Shown here one piece after another: positions 34,321 through 45,735 of a stretch of 64,000 nucleotides of DNA; position 1 is the first letter of the stretch; each line of letters starts with the position of its first letter. The notes beneath the pieces are model-generated. The model had not been told where the DNA came from and did no database searches. It saw only the letters and a program-made list of their open reading frames with translations. The stretch comes from Aurifilum marmelostoma (taxonomy: Eukaryota; Ascomycota; Sordariomycetes; Diaporthales; Cryphonectriaceae). The translations under genes were made by a program, and so were the position numbers. Location: the NCBI GenBank assembly GCA_027559495.1, contig JAMXSV010000002.1, forward strand, positions 310,001 through 374,000. Reading direction: 5' to 3'.

Positions 34321-36364
34321 CCAGATAAACCCGCTCCACCCATAATTCCCATCCACATTCCTCCACTGCCCCTTCTCAAACGCCCTCTCCTCCCCCATCA
34401 TCACAGCCAGCAGCCGACACCCCGCCGCGCTCACCGCACACACCACCCCTCCTCCTTCTGTCCCGGCCAGCACCGCCAGGTCCATCAGGTACGCCCTCCC
34501 CATGAAGCTCCGCAGCCTCGTCGTGTCCTCGGACGGCATCACCGCCGCCGCCGTCGACGACGACGACGCACCACTCCCTCCCCGCCCTCCCAGGTTCCAG
34601 AACATGGCCCCAAAGAACCCCCCCTCCCACCCAAACGTCTCCTCCTCGAACTTGTGCATCACAAACTTGTTGACATTCTTCTTCTTCTCCTCCTCCTGTT
34701 CCTCCTTCTTCTTCTTGCCATCGTCCTCCTTCCCCGCCAGCCGGATCAGCTCCTGCGCCCTCACCAGCTCCCCCCCCGGCCCCAAGCAGCTCCTCCGCCT
34801 CATACACAAGCGGGTCATCGCTCGCCAGGACCAAGAGGCTCTCGTTCCTCGCCACCCCCACCGCCTCGCCCTCCTCCTCCTCCACGGCCCCGACCGTCTC
34901 CTCCAGCAGCTCCCCCGCCGCCCGCGCGTACGCCGTCAGCGGGATATACGAGTCCGCATACTGCGCCTCCAAGGGCCGCCTGTCCCCGCGCCGCACGTGC
35001 ACGCCCACCGCCCGCCCGCCGCTGCGCGCGGCGTGCTCCCGCACCCGCTGCGCCACGTGGGCCGCGTCCTGCGCCCCCAGCCGGAACAGCGCCTCGTACC
35101 CTTCCCTCGCCAGCGCGTACAGCGCGTGCTGCCCGGGTCGCCGGGACATCGGGATCCCCTCGGCGTACACCTCGCCCGACAGCCTGGCCTCGTCGGCGAG
35201 AACCTCGCGCGCCGTCGCCGTCGAGACCACCAGGTGCCGGGCCTGGCGCGGGCAGGGGAGCCGCTCGTGCGCCGGAGGAGGGCCGCAGTCTGGTGCGGGC
35301 ACCGCCGCCCCGTCAAACAGCGAGGCATACCCGCCGTACGCCCAGCGGGAGTCGTCGATAAAAAACGCCCGGCCTTCTCTTTTCGCCGTGCCGTAGGCGA
35401 TCCACAGCGCCATGAGCGCGGTGCCCAGCCCGGCGTCGTCGGCCGACTCGAGCACAAAGGTCATGCTGGACGCGCAGACGCGCCTCTCGCCCAGGCTGTG
35501 CCCGTCCACGCCCAGCCTGTCGACGTTCTTGCCCGAGCCCTTGGTCCCCGCCGCGGGGCGGGGCAGGAGCCGCTGGTCCTCTGCCTCGCGCACGTCGACA
35601 AAGTGCTTGTCAGCCTGGGCGCTGGTGGCGCTGCTGCTGCTGTGCGCACCTGCTCCTCCTCCGCCCAGCATGGCGATCTGGTCGATGCCCATGGCCCTGT
35701 GCGCGTGCAGGCCCCGGACCCGCGACGAGACCTCCCTGCACTTTGCGCACAGGTCCGCGTACTCGGCCGGCGCCAGCGGGAACCCGAGGCCCTGGGGTAT
35801 CGACACGGTCCACTTGGCCCTGCCCCGCCGGTCCGTGACCACCACGGACGTGGGGAAGTCAGGCAGCGCGTCCTGCCCGACCATCTCGTACTCTGTCGCG
35901 GGCTGGCCGCCGCCGTCCCACCGCGAGGCGGCCCACTCGAACACGTCCGAGACGACAGCTGCGCCGCCGCCGCCGCCGCCGCCGCTGCCGCCGTGCTGCT
36001 GGACCGACCGCCCCGCCACGAAGAACAGCAGGACCAGGCCAGACAGCCACAGCAGGCCGCGGATGACACGGCTGGGCCGCGGGGCGTTGGAGGACTTGCG
36101 CCTCTGGCGCGGGGCCTGGTGCGGCAGGGGCAGACCCGGGGACGGGGGCGGGGAGTGGAAGGCGAGGTGCTCGAAGCCGAAGCGGGAGGAGCTCGAGGAC
36201 AGCGGGCCCCGGTCCGCGGCGTTGTACGAGGCCGCCCTGCGCAGGTTGATGCGGGGGGGCGAGACTATCATCTTGGTGGAGGGGTGGGTGGTTGTCGTCG
36301 TCGTTGTCGTCGTCGTCATGCCGTCGTGGTGGTGGTGGGTGACTGTTAACATGGGAGGTGCCAT
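34318..36364 (-). CDS. Fucosyltransferase-like type II membrane glycosyltransferase (apparent frameshift)
   Basis: This is a probable Golgi glycosyltransferase with a short cytosolic N-terminus, one transmembrane segment (GLLWLSGLVLLFFVAG, about residues 103-118) and a large lumenal domain. The domain holds FVLESADDAGLGTALMALW, AFFIDDSRWAYGGYASLF, GVHVRRGDRRPLEAQYADSYI (the H-x-R-R-G-D sugar-nucleotide motif of alpha-1,6- and O-fucosyltransferases, at about 453) and LVLASDDPLVYEAEELLG. The frame then breaks at a C8 run (34770-34777). With one base removed it continues as GELVRAQELIRLAGK, then RSFMGRAYLMDLAVLAG, CRLLAVMMG and WRNVDGNYGWSGFIW, ending at TAG 34318-34320, for about 681 residues. 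Low-complexity His/Thr, Ser and Gly runs in the N-terminal part come from local triplet repeats. The open frame extends to 36814, but the ATG at 36362-36364 is the first followed by protein-like sequence. The acceptor and the exact family are not certain. Confidence 0.78.
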
Positions 36365-39300
36365 GGTGTGCCGGGGGTGGAGGTGAAGCCCGCCGGGGAT
36401 GGGTTGGGAATAAATATATTGTGAGAAGAAGGTTTTGAGGAGGGGCAGGGGGAAAAAAGAGACTGAGAGAGAAAGAATGGTGATCGGCCTTGTTGCCGTC
36501 ACTGGCCCACCAGAAGACGCAGATCGCAACGGAGAGGACCGAGAAGAAAAAAAAAAAGGAAAAAAAAAAGTATGTTGCCGGCAGGTGTCAGAAAATAAGA
36601 TTGTGGATACGGACACAGACGTCAGGAACGCCGGTGATGAGAAGAAGAAGAAGAAGCAGCACTCGTAATCAAAAGGTGCGGAGAGAGAGAGAGAAGATCT
36701 CCCGACCAGGGCAGCCCAGCCTTGTGATGATGATGATGATGATGATGATATGATGGTGCAAAGCGACGACGAGTCAAGGTCCCTGACGACGATCCGCCGG
36801 TTATGCTTCACCACGAGAGGGGGCGATGAAATAAATCAACGCGAGGCTGTGTAAAAGCTACTGTGCCTTGTTCACGGATCCTCTCTTCTCATCCGAATTT
36901 TCCAAGAGAGTTGGGATAAAAATGGATGTGGCCCAGCCCGAAAAGAAACAAAAAAAAAAAAAAAAAAAATAATAGAGACACACAAGGCTGATCTACCATT
37001 TCATGTCTCTGGAGAGAAGGGAAGAAGAGAAGAACCCCTGGATCATTCATATGTGGGAGTCCAGACGAGGACGAGGGAGGGAGGAAGGAAAAAAAAAAGG
37101 TCAAGGGAGGAGAAGGAGGAGGAGGAGGAGGAGGAGGAGGAGGAGGAAAGGAATGTGACGAGCCGCGTGATTGCGACGATGGGGAGAATCTCGGAAAGAC
37201 GAGCCGTTCCTAGAAACGACGGAGTTTAATCTTATTCCAGATCTCTCTCTCTCTCTGTCTTGTTTGTCATGGCCCCGCCTGCCTCTCTTCCTGTCTCTCT
37301 CTCTCTCTTTTTTCCTTTCCTCCGGATCATGTGAGCCGTTAATGGGTAAACTCTTTCTGTGGCGGCCGGAAGAGAGAAGAGAGGACAGGGCAGGACAGAC
37401 AAGAGCAAGAGGTCGTCGATCCATTCTCATTCGCTGGCCGACCAGCCCACTCGAGCTCCTCCTCCTCGCCTCATAATGTAATTTTGCCACGCCCCCTCCC
37501 CCTCCCCTCCCTGGTGTAGGTCTTTTTGTCAAGCTTATGCGATTTAAGCAAGCCAGCATGTTTCAGATGTTCGAAAAGGGAGCCCCTGTAGTCGAAACAT
37601 CCCCTCACGAACCCTTGTCTCCTCGTCCTCGCTCTCGTCCTCCTCCTCCAGGCAACTCCACGACACACACTTTTTTCTTCTTTCTATGCTGAAGGAATTG
37701 TGCCGACGGGGTCCTGATTTGTCCGGTCGGGAATTTTACTTTCTGAAAAAAGAGGTCGATCCTCTCTCAAAAGACACATGGGCGATCACTTGATGCCGAA
37801 ACCCTCTCTGATTGAGGCGCTTCGTTCCTCTCTTGACAGGCGGAGAACAGGGTGGGGTTGTCAAGAAAAAGCTGAGGTGGGTCCTACTGTACCACGATGC
37901 GCGCGCCGAGGCTACCTCTTCGTTCTGTGATCCATGCTGTTTGTGCTCACTCACTCACTCGCTCGCTCACTGTGCTATGGTATATAGTGGACCATGCCGG
38001 TAGCCGTGGTAGGTAGGTAATGCATGTACTGCTGTCCCCCCCCCCCGGCCTCTTGTTTCACACGTCGTCTGCAGTTGATTGTTCTGAGCCCGGCAGATGA
38101 TAGTGATGGCCCAAACTCTGACCTCCCATGCCGTGATCCAGCCAGTCCATCATGATCGACCTGTTAAGCCTGACTAGTCTTTCTCAGCTTGCGCCGACAC
38201 TTCCGGCAACTGGGCTGATCGTCGCGTCCTTCTCCTGAAAATCCACGGGCCATCTGTGTCTTTCCTCTGGGGTCTGTGGCCGAGAGAAATGCCCATTAGT
38301 ACATACATACATACATAGTACGTGGCTTGCTTTCTTCCCCGAGACAACCTTCCCAGGAGAGGCAAAGGAATGTGACCTCAAACCCGCCCCCTTTTTCCCC
38401 CTCCCTACGACCAATCATTCTTCACCCCATCCCTTGAAGAGAGACAGAGAGAGCATATGATCATCCGGGAACCAAGAGACAGATCCAGAAGAGACTGGGA
38501 GAGACACGCAATGCATACGTTGCCGGGAGTAAACAGCCGCCCTGGCCCTCTTATGCGATTGGCTCTCGCCTGCAGAGGCTGTGCGCCGTCGATCCCCGTC
38601 GTGGCGGGGGGGGGGGTCACCACTCGTGCCACCACTGAGGGACCCGGAGCTGCTCTTTCGCCCTTCACACACACACACAGAGAGAGAGAGAGAGCAACCG
38701 GATGACAAAAGTAGCTAGCTGCAAGATGGCCTGCCTTGCACGGGAGACAGAGAGAATATGGTTGAGTTTTTGGTGGGAGAGCACAAGAGCAGACGCTGGG
38801 AAATGGACCCTGGCGTGTTTCAGAGAGAGTACATCGACCACAGGGCTCCCTAGGCCTGTTACGTAGGCCCCGGCCATCACCAAGCAGTAGTACCATAGTA
38901 GTACCCTTGGGGCCTATTCACCACTCGAACCCAGCTGCTGCTATATCAGGCATCAAAATAAATCAAATGCCTGTTGTTGTATTGACATATATTCTTTTCT
39001 GATTGACAAAAAAAAAAAAAAAGGATTACGGAAAAGCAATCTAGACAAGGCTCTGATCATTGCCACTGTATAAAAACTACACAAATATCTGCATATCCTC
39101 ATAGTCATCTCACCCCCTTTCCCGTATTCTTCTCCCTCTCGAACCCCTATTCGGAGAAAAAAAAAAAGGGCAAAAGGACAAAACAATGTACTCCACTCCC
39201 ATAAATACCCAACTCACCGAGGAAGAGGGGGCAAACAAACAAGAGGACCGCGTCGTCATCGTGGCTGGAAGTAGTAGTCGCCCGACAGCACACACACCCA

Positions 39301-39565
39301 CGCAAGAAATAGATATAGACAGACAAAGGGTATAGCATAAAGATTTATGCTCGACCCGTTCACAGCCCACCACAACCACCACCGCACCCTGCCCTGTCCT
39401 TGTCCTACCCAACCGCAATACATACTGTGCTGTGCATAGGCAGTGGTCATATCATCCCATAGCCACACACGACAGAATACCCGTACCACGAATTATAAAA
39501 AAAAAAAAAAAATACATCGAAAATGAGATCAACCAAAAAGCCGGTATATGTGTCTACCAAAGTAA

Positions 39566-39599
<34 letters not shown>

Positions 39600-40851
39600 C
39601 TTACAATTAAAGCCAAAAGGCATTCGCGGCTATTTTCCACCGATTAAAACCCGGGACCCCAGGGACAATACGCGGCTGCAGCCTGCTATAGCATAATGTT
39701 TCCCGCTGCTCTCTCAAGTAATGTAGATGAGATGAACTTGGTGGGAAGTGGTTTGCTATACACTCCTTGTCTCCCGTCGAACCCTTCCGGTATGGTATTG
39801 TACATGTATAGGACCAAGGAACTCACCAAGGACCACACAAAAACAAATGGATATTCTCATCTCAACAGTGCTGCTGCTCCGAGGTGCACTACTCCGTCAC
39901 ACACACAGTATGTTGCATTGCTCACTTCATTCCTTGTTTTTCACCCTTCCTCCGTCAACTGCATCACAAATTGACTGGCGTGAAGGGGCTTATACAGTTA
40001 CATAATGCATGTATGTACATATGCAGAATGGCATCACTCGCTCTCAGAGAAAGAAACTCCCAATTTTCAGCCCAGGTACCACATCCAACAGATGTCCTAG
40101 AGGTCGCCAAGACAACCTCTAACCTCTCTGCTGGTGGTTTTTATTGCCTTCTCTCTCTGCCATATTCTGATTATTACTAGCATGTCACCCCTGGGCTGCT
40201 CATCCCCGGCACCACACATGCAAATGGGTCTCCGCCGAAAGGGAACAACCCAGAAAAAGCCCTGTCCGTTGATGCACCCTGGAAGATGACCAGACAGGAA
40301 GAAAGAGAGTGTAAGCAGAAAGAAAAAAAGAATAGAAAAACAAAAAAGACAAATGTTGGGTATAATGAGAAGAACAAACAAAAAAGAAAAAAAAGCGAAC
40401 GTAGTAATAATAATACTAAGACATTGGGTCAAACAGAGCGACCGAGTTGACCATGTCAGTCCCATTGTTCCCTCCAAAATAAACGCCAGTGAATGGAACC
40501 ATTCGTTCGTGCCTTTAAAGAAAAAAAAAAAAAAAAAAACCCCATAAAGAAGAAGAAGAAAACAAATGAGCCAGTCCCACCATCCATGCGATTCAAGAGA
40601 CAAATCAGCTTTCACCGCCCTCTTTTCGTCGTCCCACTTGTTTTTCGAAAAATACTGGGCGCCGAGGGAAGCGACAGCCTCGACTTCCAGCGGGCCACGG
40701 TCTCGTTCTGTGTTCCATTGTGACCTCCTTGGTGGTTCGAGAACCTTCTTGATGGTGTCGACCTGTCCTTATTGTTTTTGCTCGAGATGGGAGACCTGGG
40801 GCTTCGGACCGAGCCACCTGTCTGCATCCACCGCCCGAAGTTATGAATGCT
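36365..40851. other. Intergenic region between the fucosyltransferase-like and kinesin genes
   Basis: No gene is recognisable in 4.5 kb. Contents include GAA/GATG arrays (36541-36760), a (GGA)n array (37105-37147), CT/GA tracts, (CATA)n near 38300, a (TG)n tract (39567-39597) and several A-runs. It is the promoter side of the fucosyltransferase-like gene and the 3' side of the kinesin gene. Confidence 0.6.
39567..39597. repeat. (TG)n microsatellite
   Basis: A perfect TG dinucleotide tract in non-coding DNA. Confidence 0.93.
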
Positions 40852-43800
40852 CTAGACCTCTAACACGACCGGCCGTCGGCTGCTGTCGCTGCTCTGACGC
40901 AGCGGCTCGATCCCCTCGAGCGCTGGCTTCTCTTGGCCAATGGACGCCACACGGACGCTGCCCCTCGTGCTCTTGGTGATCTGACCCTGGTCGACACGGT
41001 CCTGGATCATCTCGTCCAGCATGCGCGACACCTCGTCGTCGCTCTTGCGGGCCTTCTTGGGGGATGGTCGGATGGTGGTCGGGAACATCGCGCGCGGGGG
41101 GCTGGCCGGCGATGGTGGGACCGAGGGACCGGGCCCGTCCAGGCGTGGAGACGCGCGAGAGTCGGCATTATCCCGTATCCTCGCGGCACTGCGGAGCGCG
41201 ACAAGCATCCGGTCCTTGTCCTCCAGCTGGGCGCGGAGCTCGGCAATCTCGGCATCCTTCTCCTTCATCACGGCCGCGACGCTGTGGTCTTCTCCCACCA
41301 TGATGCCCTTGCTGCCCGAGGCCAGCCCGATCGATGTCCTCGATGAGCTCGTCCGCCGCGCCTGCAGAAGTCGCTTCTCGAGCGTGGCGATGTACCGGTT
41401 CTTGTCAGCAAGGTCTGCCCGGAGGGCGCGGTTCTGCCTCTCGAGCGGTGCCGTCCCGTCGCCGTTCTCGCCCAGGCTGTCCGACTCGTCCCCCACAGAC
41501 CTCTCTGCACTCGAGGTGCGGTGGTCTACACTGGGCCGTCGACCAATCGTGGACGCCGACGAGGCCAGCGAGGCTGTCCTCTCCAGCATGGGCCTGCTCA
41601 CCTGCGACGGCGTCAGGGACGACCGCACCGATGCCTGAGAGAAGCGCGGGTGGTTGCTGAGCGAGCTCCACGTCCCGCTGGCGTTCACCCCGATCGATCT
41701 CGAGCTGAGGATCAGCTTGTTCAGGTGGTCTATGCGCTCCTTGAGCGCCGTCCGGGCGAGCTGCATCTCCAGCATCTGCTCCTCGTGCCGCGCTTCCGCC
41801 TCCTTCTCGCGGGCGAGCTCCTCCGCGGCATCGCGGATCTTCTCCGCGTCGCTCTCGTCAGTGTGTGTCTTCTTGGACTGCGAGTCGAGCTGCGCCTTGA
41901 GCTCCGCAATCTCCATGCGGTACCGCTCCAGGAGCACCCTCGCGCCGCCCTCGCCACCAGCGCCCAGGGCCTCTTCCGCGCGCTTCGCATTACTGACGAT
42001 GCTGTTCTTGGCCCGCGATGCGAACTTGAGGGTGTTGATGGTCTCGGAGGTCTGGGTGTGGGAGGCTGCGGCCCCCGAGGCGACCTGGATCGTGCAGAGG
42101 ATGCTGACGAGTGAGTTTCCGGAGAGGGCGCCCTGCAGCAGTCTCGTGAGCTTGCTGTCCCGGTAGGGCAAGTGCTTGCCGTCCTTATCACCGCCCTTGC
42201 CGTCCTTGTCCTTGTATTCGGACAGTTTCGAGATGACGGTGCCGAGGGTCAAGAGACTCTTGTTGATATGAGAACCCTCCGTCCGACGCTCCTTGCTCTC
42301 GGCAGCCTTTTCTGAGCCCGCCAGGTCGATCAGGCTCAGGGTCGAGACGCGTACGCCCCCGGGGAGGATAGCTGATCGCTTCGAGTCCCCACCCGCCGAG
42401 TTGACGCCCTGTATGCGTTCTCTGCTCTCGACGACGATCTGCACGACCGCGTGGCTTCGAGAGCTTCGCGAGTTGAACTGGGTGCTCGCGGTCCTCCGCG
42501 CCTGGTCGCCTCGGGCGATGACGCGCAGGAGCTGTGTCGGGCTCTGCACGATCTCCTCCTTCAAGGGGGGTCGCATAGACGCCCCGCTTGCTGTCCTCAC
42601 GCAGCTTGATCTCCTCCTGCGTCACGGCCCCGCCCACACCACCGTTGGTCGGCATGCTGAGCAGGTCGTGGATCTTCTCGTTGTAGATCTCCAGGTAGCT
42701 GACCCTGAGCAGGAACTCTCGGGAGGGGGTCTCCCGGATGTATGAGAAGATGTCGGTGATGGCCAGGGGTATCACACCAGGCGATGACGCGGTTCCCTGC
42801 ATCGAGAACGTCTTGCCAGTGCCCGTCATACCATATGCAAAGACGGTTCCGTGATAACCCTCCATGACACGGCGGACTAGCCGCTTCGCAATGTGGTCGT
42901 AGACTCTGGAGTTGTCGTCGTGCGTCGTGAACACATTGTCTGTTGTTAGAAAGTGAATATCAGCAGGGTGGCCCTAACAAGACATATGAAATCCTGGTTT
43001 TTCCTTCTTCTCTCTCTTTGTTTAAGGAGTATTATCATACCGTAATGATAGTCGCCAGCCCCATCCTTGCCACCGTAGGAGATGGACGATTTGCGCCCGT
43101 CGACCAACCATTCGCCATCAGCTCGGTGGTCTTGACCTCCCGCATCTGGCCTTACCCTCACGCTGACGAGGACGTTGCCTTTGCTGTCCGATTTTGACTG
43201 GCGCTTGCTGGCGACATCTGTGCTCGGCTTGGGACCGTCATTGTCATCGTACGTAGTTGCCGAGGTGGAGTATGAGTCCTGGGCCGAGGAGCTGCGGCTC
43301 TGCGGAAGGGAGGACACGCTGATGAGGCCATCGGAGAAGCGTATGCTTCCCCTCCCCACGGACTTGCCATCGCCAGAGCCATTCAGCAGGCTCGGCGTCC
43401 CGTTCGTGTGTACGCTTGTCGAGCTGGGGACCTTGGACTTGCGCGAACCCGACAGTGGGCTTGGTGGTACGCTGGAATTCCTGTTGTCTCCACGAGGGGG
43501 TTGGGGGAAAGCACTGATGCTAACCGATTTCCGAAGGGCCTTGGAAGAACTGTTTGCGATTGTTGATACTGACCGTGGCTGGGGTAAGGCGGTCGAGGGA
43601 GCTGGCGTGGTCGGAGGGGGAAACAAAGTCGAGGAGGGGGCTCGCAGCCCGGTCCTCGGTGTGCCGGTCAGCGATCTCGCCGGCGTTGAGGGTGTCTGCA
43701 AGCCTGAGGGTTTCCTCGTCTTGCCTACAGGTAGTGCAGGAAGGGCCGTGGTCGGTGGCCCGCTGATCGACCTCGGGGTCTGGGGGATCGCAGTCGTCAT
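40852..43800 (-). CDS. kipA: Kinesin-7 / KipA (Kip2-type) motor protein, two exons, apparent frameshift
   Basis: This is a plus-end-directed microtubule motor; relatives (Aspergillus KipA, yeast Kip2) track microtubule tips and affect polarity and dynein delivery. Exon 1 is 43800..43041 and exon 2 is 42939..40852. The 101-nt intron (GTATGA donor) restores DYHYD to NVFTTHDDN. A ~210-residue Ser/Pro-rich basic N-terminus precedes the motor domain, which carries VLVSVRVRP, the P-loop GMTGTGKT, switch I NSRSSRSH, switch II DLAGSE and SHINKSLLTLG. The neck and coiled coil follow (ELKAQLD..., AEELAREKEAEARHEEQML, RNRALRADLADKNRYIATLEKRLL-like repeats). The tail is Ser/Pro-rich with a basic PKKARK. 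Within exon 2 the frame breaks at G6 42565-42570. One base fewer joins REDSKRGVYATPL to KEEIVQSPTQLLRVI and gives about 948 residues, close to the size of KipA. The start follows an in-frame Pro/Thr-rich leader. Confidence 0.9.
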
Positions 43801-45594
43801 CTTGAAGACCTGGAAAGGCTACCCGGCGGCAGCTTTTCTGGTCGAGGGACGACGGAGCTGCGTTGTCGACTGCACCAGAAGTAGGAGGTAGAGGATGGAG
43901 AGTGAGTCACTGGATCCCGGTCGTGCCGTGGTGTCGCCTTCTTCCGTTTCCTAGGGAAGGAAACACCTTCCGAGTAAGAACGCACGGCCAGAAGGAGTGA
44001 TTAGGCGTGGTGAAGATGGCAGACCACTATCTCGTGGTGGCTTCAAAGAAAGAATGAGGACGAAACAACGTTGTCGACACAAGAAGCTGGCCCGCTTCCA
44101 TGAATCGATATCCAGCTGGGGTAGATCAGACAAAGAACGTCGATGAGAGAGCCCCCGTCATGCAGGCGACCGACTCAGGTGCTGTGTATGCAACGTTTTC
44201 GCCCCGGACTTTAATCAAAGTTCCCGAGGTGACAGATCCCAAGGTCTCTCTGGTCACAACCGAGGGAGGGCGGAACCTGGGGTTGAACAGGGTAGAGGGC
44301 AGTGAAACGACTTTATGCGCACACAGCCACCAGGATCCCTAGTAAAGCCTGTTAGTTTCTCTCCTGCTGCACCAGACGGAACCGGGTTATCAGGTAGTTG
44401 AGATTTGTCTCTCAGAGCACATGCACACGCTGAGAAAGGCATGAGCGTGCAGACGCGAGAGAGAGAGGGGGAGCGAGAGGTGGATAGATGACGCCAAGAA
44501 ATGTTCAAAGTAAGGGCAGGTGAGACCACAAAAAAGATTCAAGTGTAGCGTGGAGGTGATGTGCTGGCAGCAGCCCCAAAGAAATCTCCCTTCGCGGGGA
44601 GGAGGGAATGAGAGGGGAGAAGGCAGATCAACGGCTGTCCTCTTTGAAGCAAGCAAGGGCTCAACCACCGTCGTCGTCCAAGGGGGTCATAGACTCGAAA
44701 AAGAAAAGCGAAGAGGGAAGAAGAGAACAAGAGGGTGCGAGTGTGTAAGTCCCGGGTTCCGCGTACCTATGGTGTTCAGGGGACGTCCTCGTTTCTCCCT
44801 GAGTGATCAGGGACGGCGGTCCAGGGATAGGTCCTGTCGTTTTGGGAGCACAGTCCGGAGAGGTGGTTTAATCTGACACGACTCTGCATGCGGCACGGCC
44901 TGCCGACAGGATGAGTAGTCGAAACGTCCAAAGTTTTGCGCAGCAGCAGCCGGTGCAATGAGCAGAAAGGTCCCAAGCCGTCACACCAAACTACCTGTGG
45001 CGGGCGCGGTGGTGGTGGTTGTTGAAGGTGCGTGCCACGAGCGAATCGGATCGACAGCGCAAAAGAGAGTGGGCGCCCAACGAAAATGAAAGCCGCAGCG
45101 TGCAAGGACGACGGCAGTAGCGTTGGCTGTTGTGCAGGCGGAAAAGAGACTCCTGGTTGGTGGTGAAGGGCCAGTGCGCCACAGGAGACGGCAGACCGAG
45201 CTTGGAAGAAAGAAAATCGGTGAGGTAGTCGACAGCCCCTGACTGACGGCAAGTCTGGTGGCGCTCGCTGGTCGTGGTGCTCTAGCTTCAGGCGGCTACC
45301 CGCACAGTTAAAGACTCGAGACACAGTCGGGCTCGAGCTCGAGTCCTCGAGGTCCAGACTCGGGAGCTGGACGGGACGGGTAGACGGGCGGTTGGGTGTA
45401 GGAACCAGAGCGGCGGGAAGAGAATAAACCGAACGATAATGTAGAGTATGCCGTCAATTAAAAAAAAAAAAAAGGATAAGGTGCGTGTGGGACGATGATG
45501 TGCCCAAAAGAATGGGGGGTGGTGCTAGCAGATCAGATCGGCTGCACACCAATGCACATACACACCACACACATGCACGGGATGCGCCGTAGCA

Positions 45595-45735
45595 GCAGTA
45601 GCAGCAGTGGTGGTGGTGGCAGTGGTGGTGTTGGTTGTGGTAGTAGTCGTAGTAGCAGCAGTAGCGATAGCAATCGTAGTCGTTGTCGTCCAGAGTCGGT
45701 AGCGGCAGCACCAGCAGCAGTGTTAGTCGTAACAG
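45595..45735. repeat. Compound trinucleotide array (AGC/GGT/AGT)
   Basis: A patchwork of AGC, GGT and AGT/CGT triplets makes both strands read as long Ser/Gly/Arg or Thr/Leu frames. No protein homology is visible. Confidence 0.75.

Noticed and set aside
34502..36349. 615-codon open frame on the plus strand
   Set aside because: Antisense to the fucosyltransferase-like gene and rich in Arg/Ala/Leu from complementary codons; no conserved motif.
38920..38960. GGTTCGA-like box on the minus strand suggestive of a tRNA
   Set aside because: No properly spaced A box, no acceptor stem and no cloverleaf can be formed. A similar box at about 55350 fails for the same reasons.
42188..42570. Programmed ribosomal frameshift in the kinesin gene
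   Set aside because: The site lacks a slippery heptamer with a downstream structure. The same one-base pattern at G/C runs in unrelated genes argues for sequence error.
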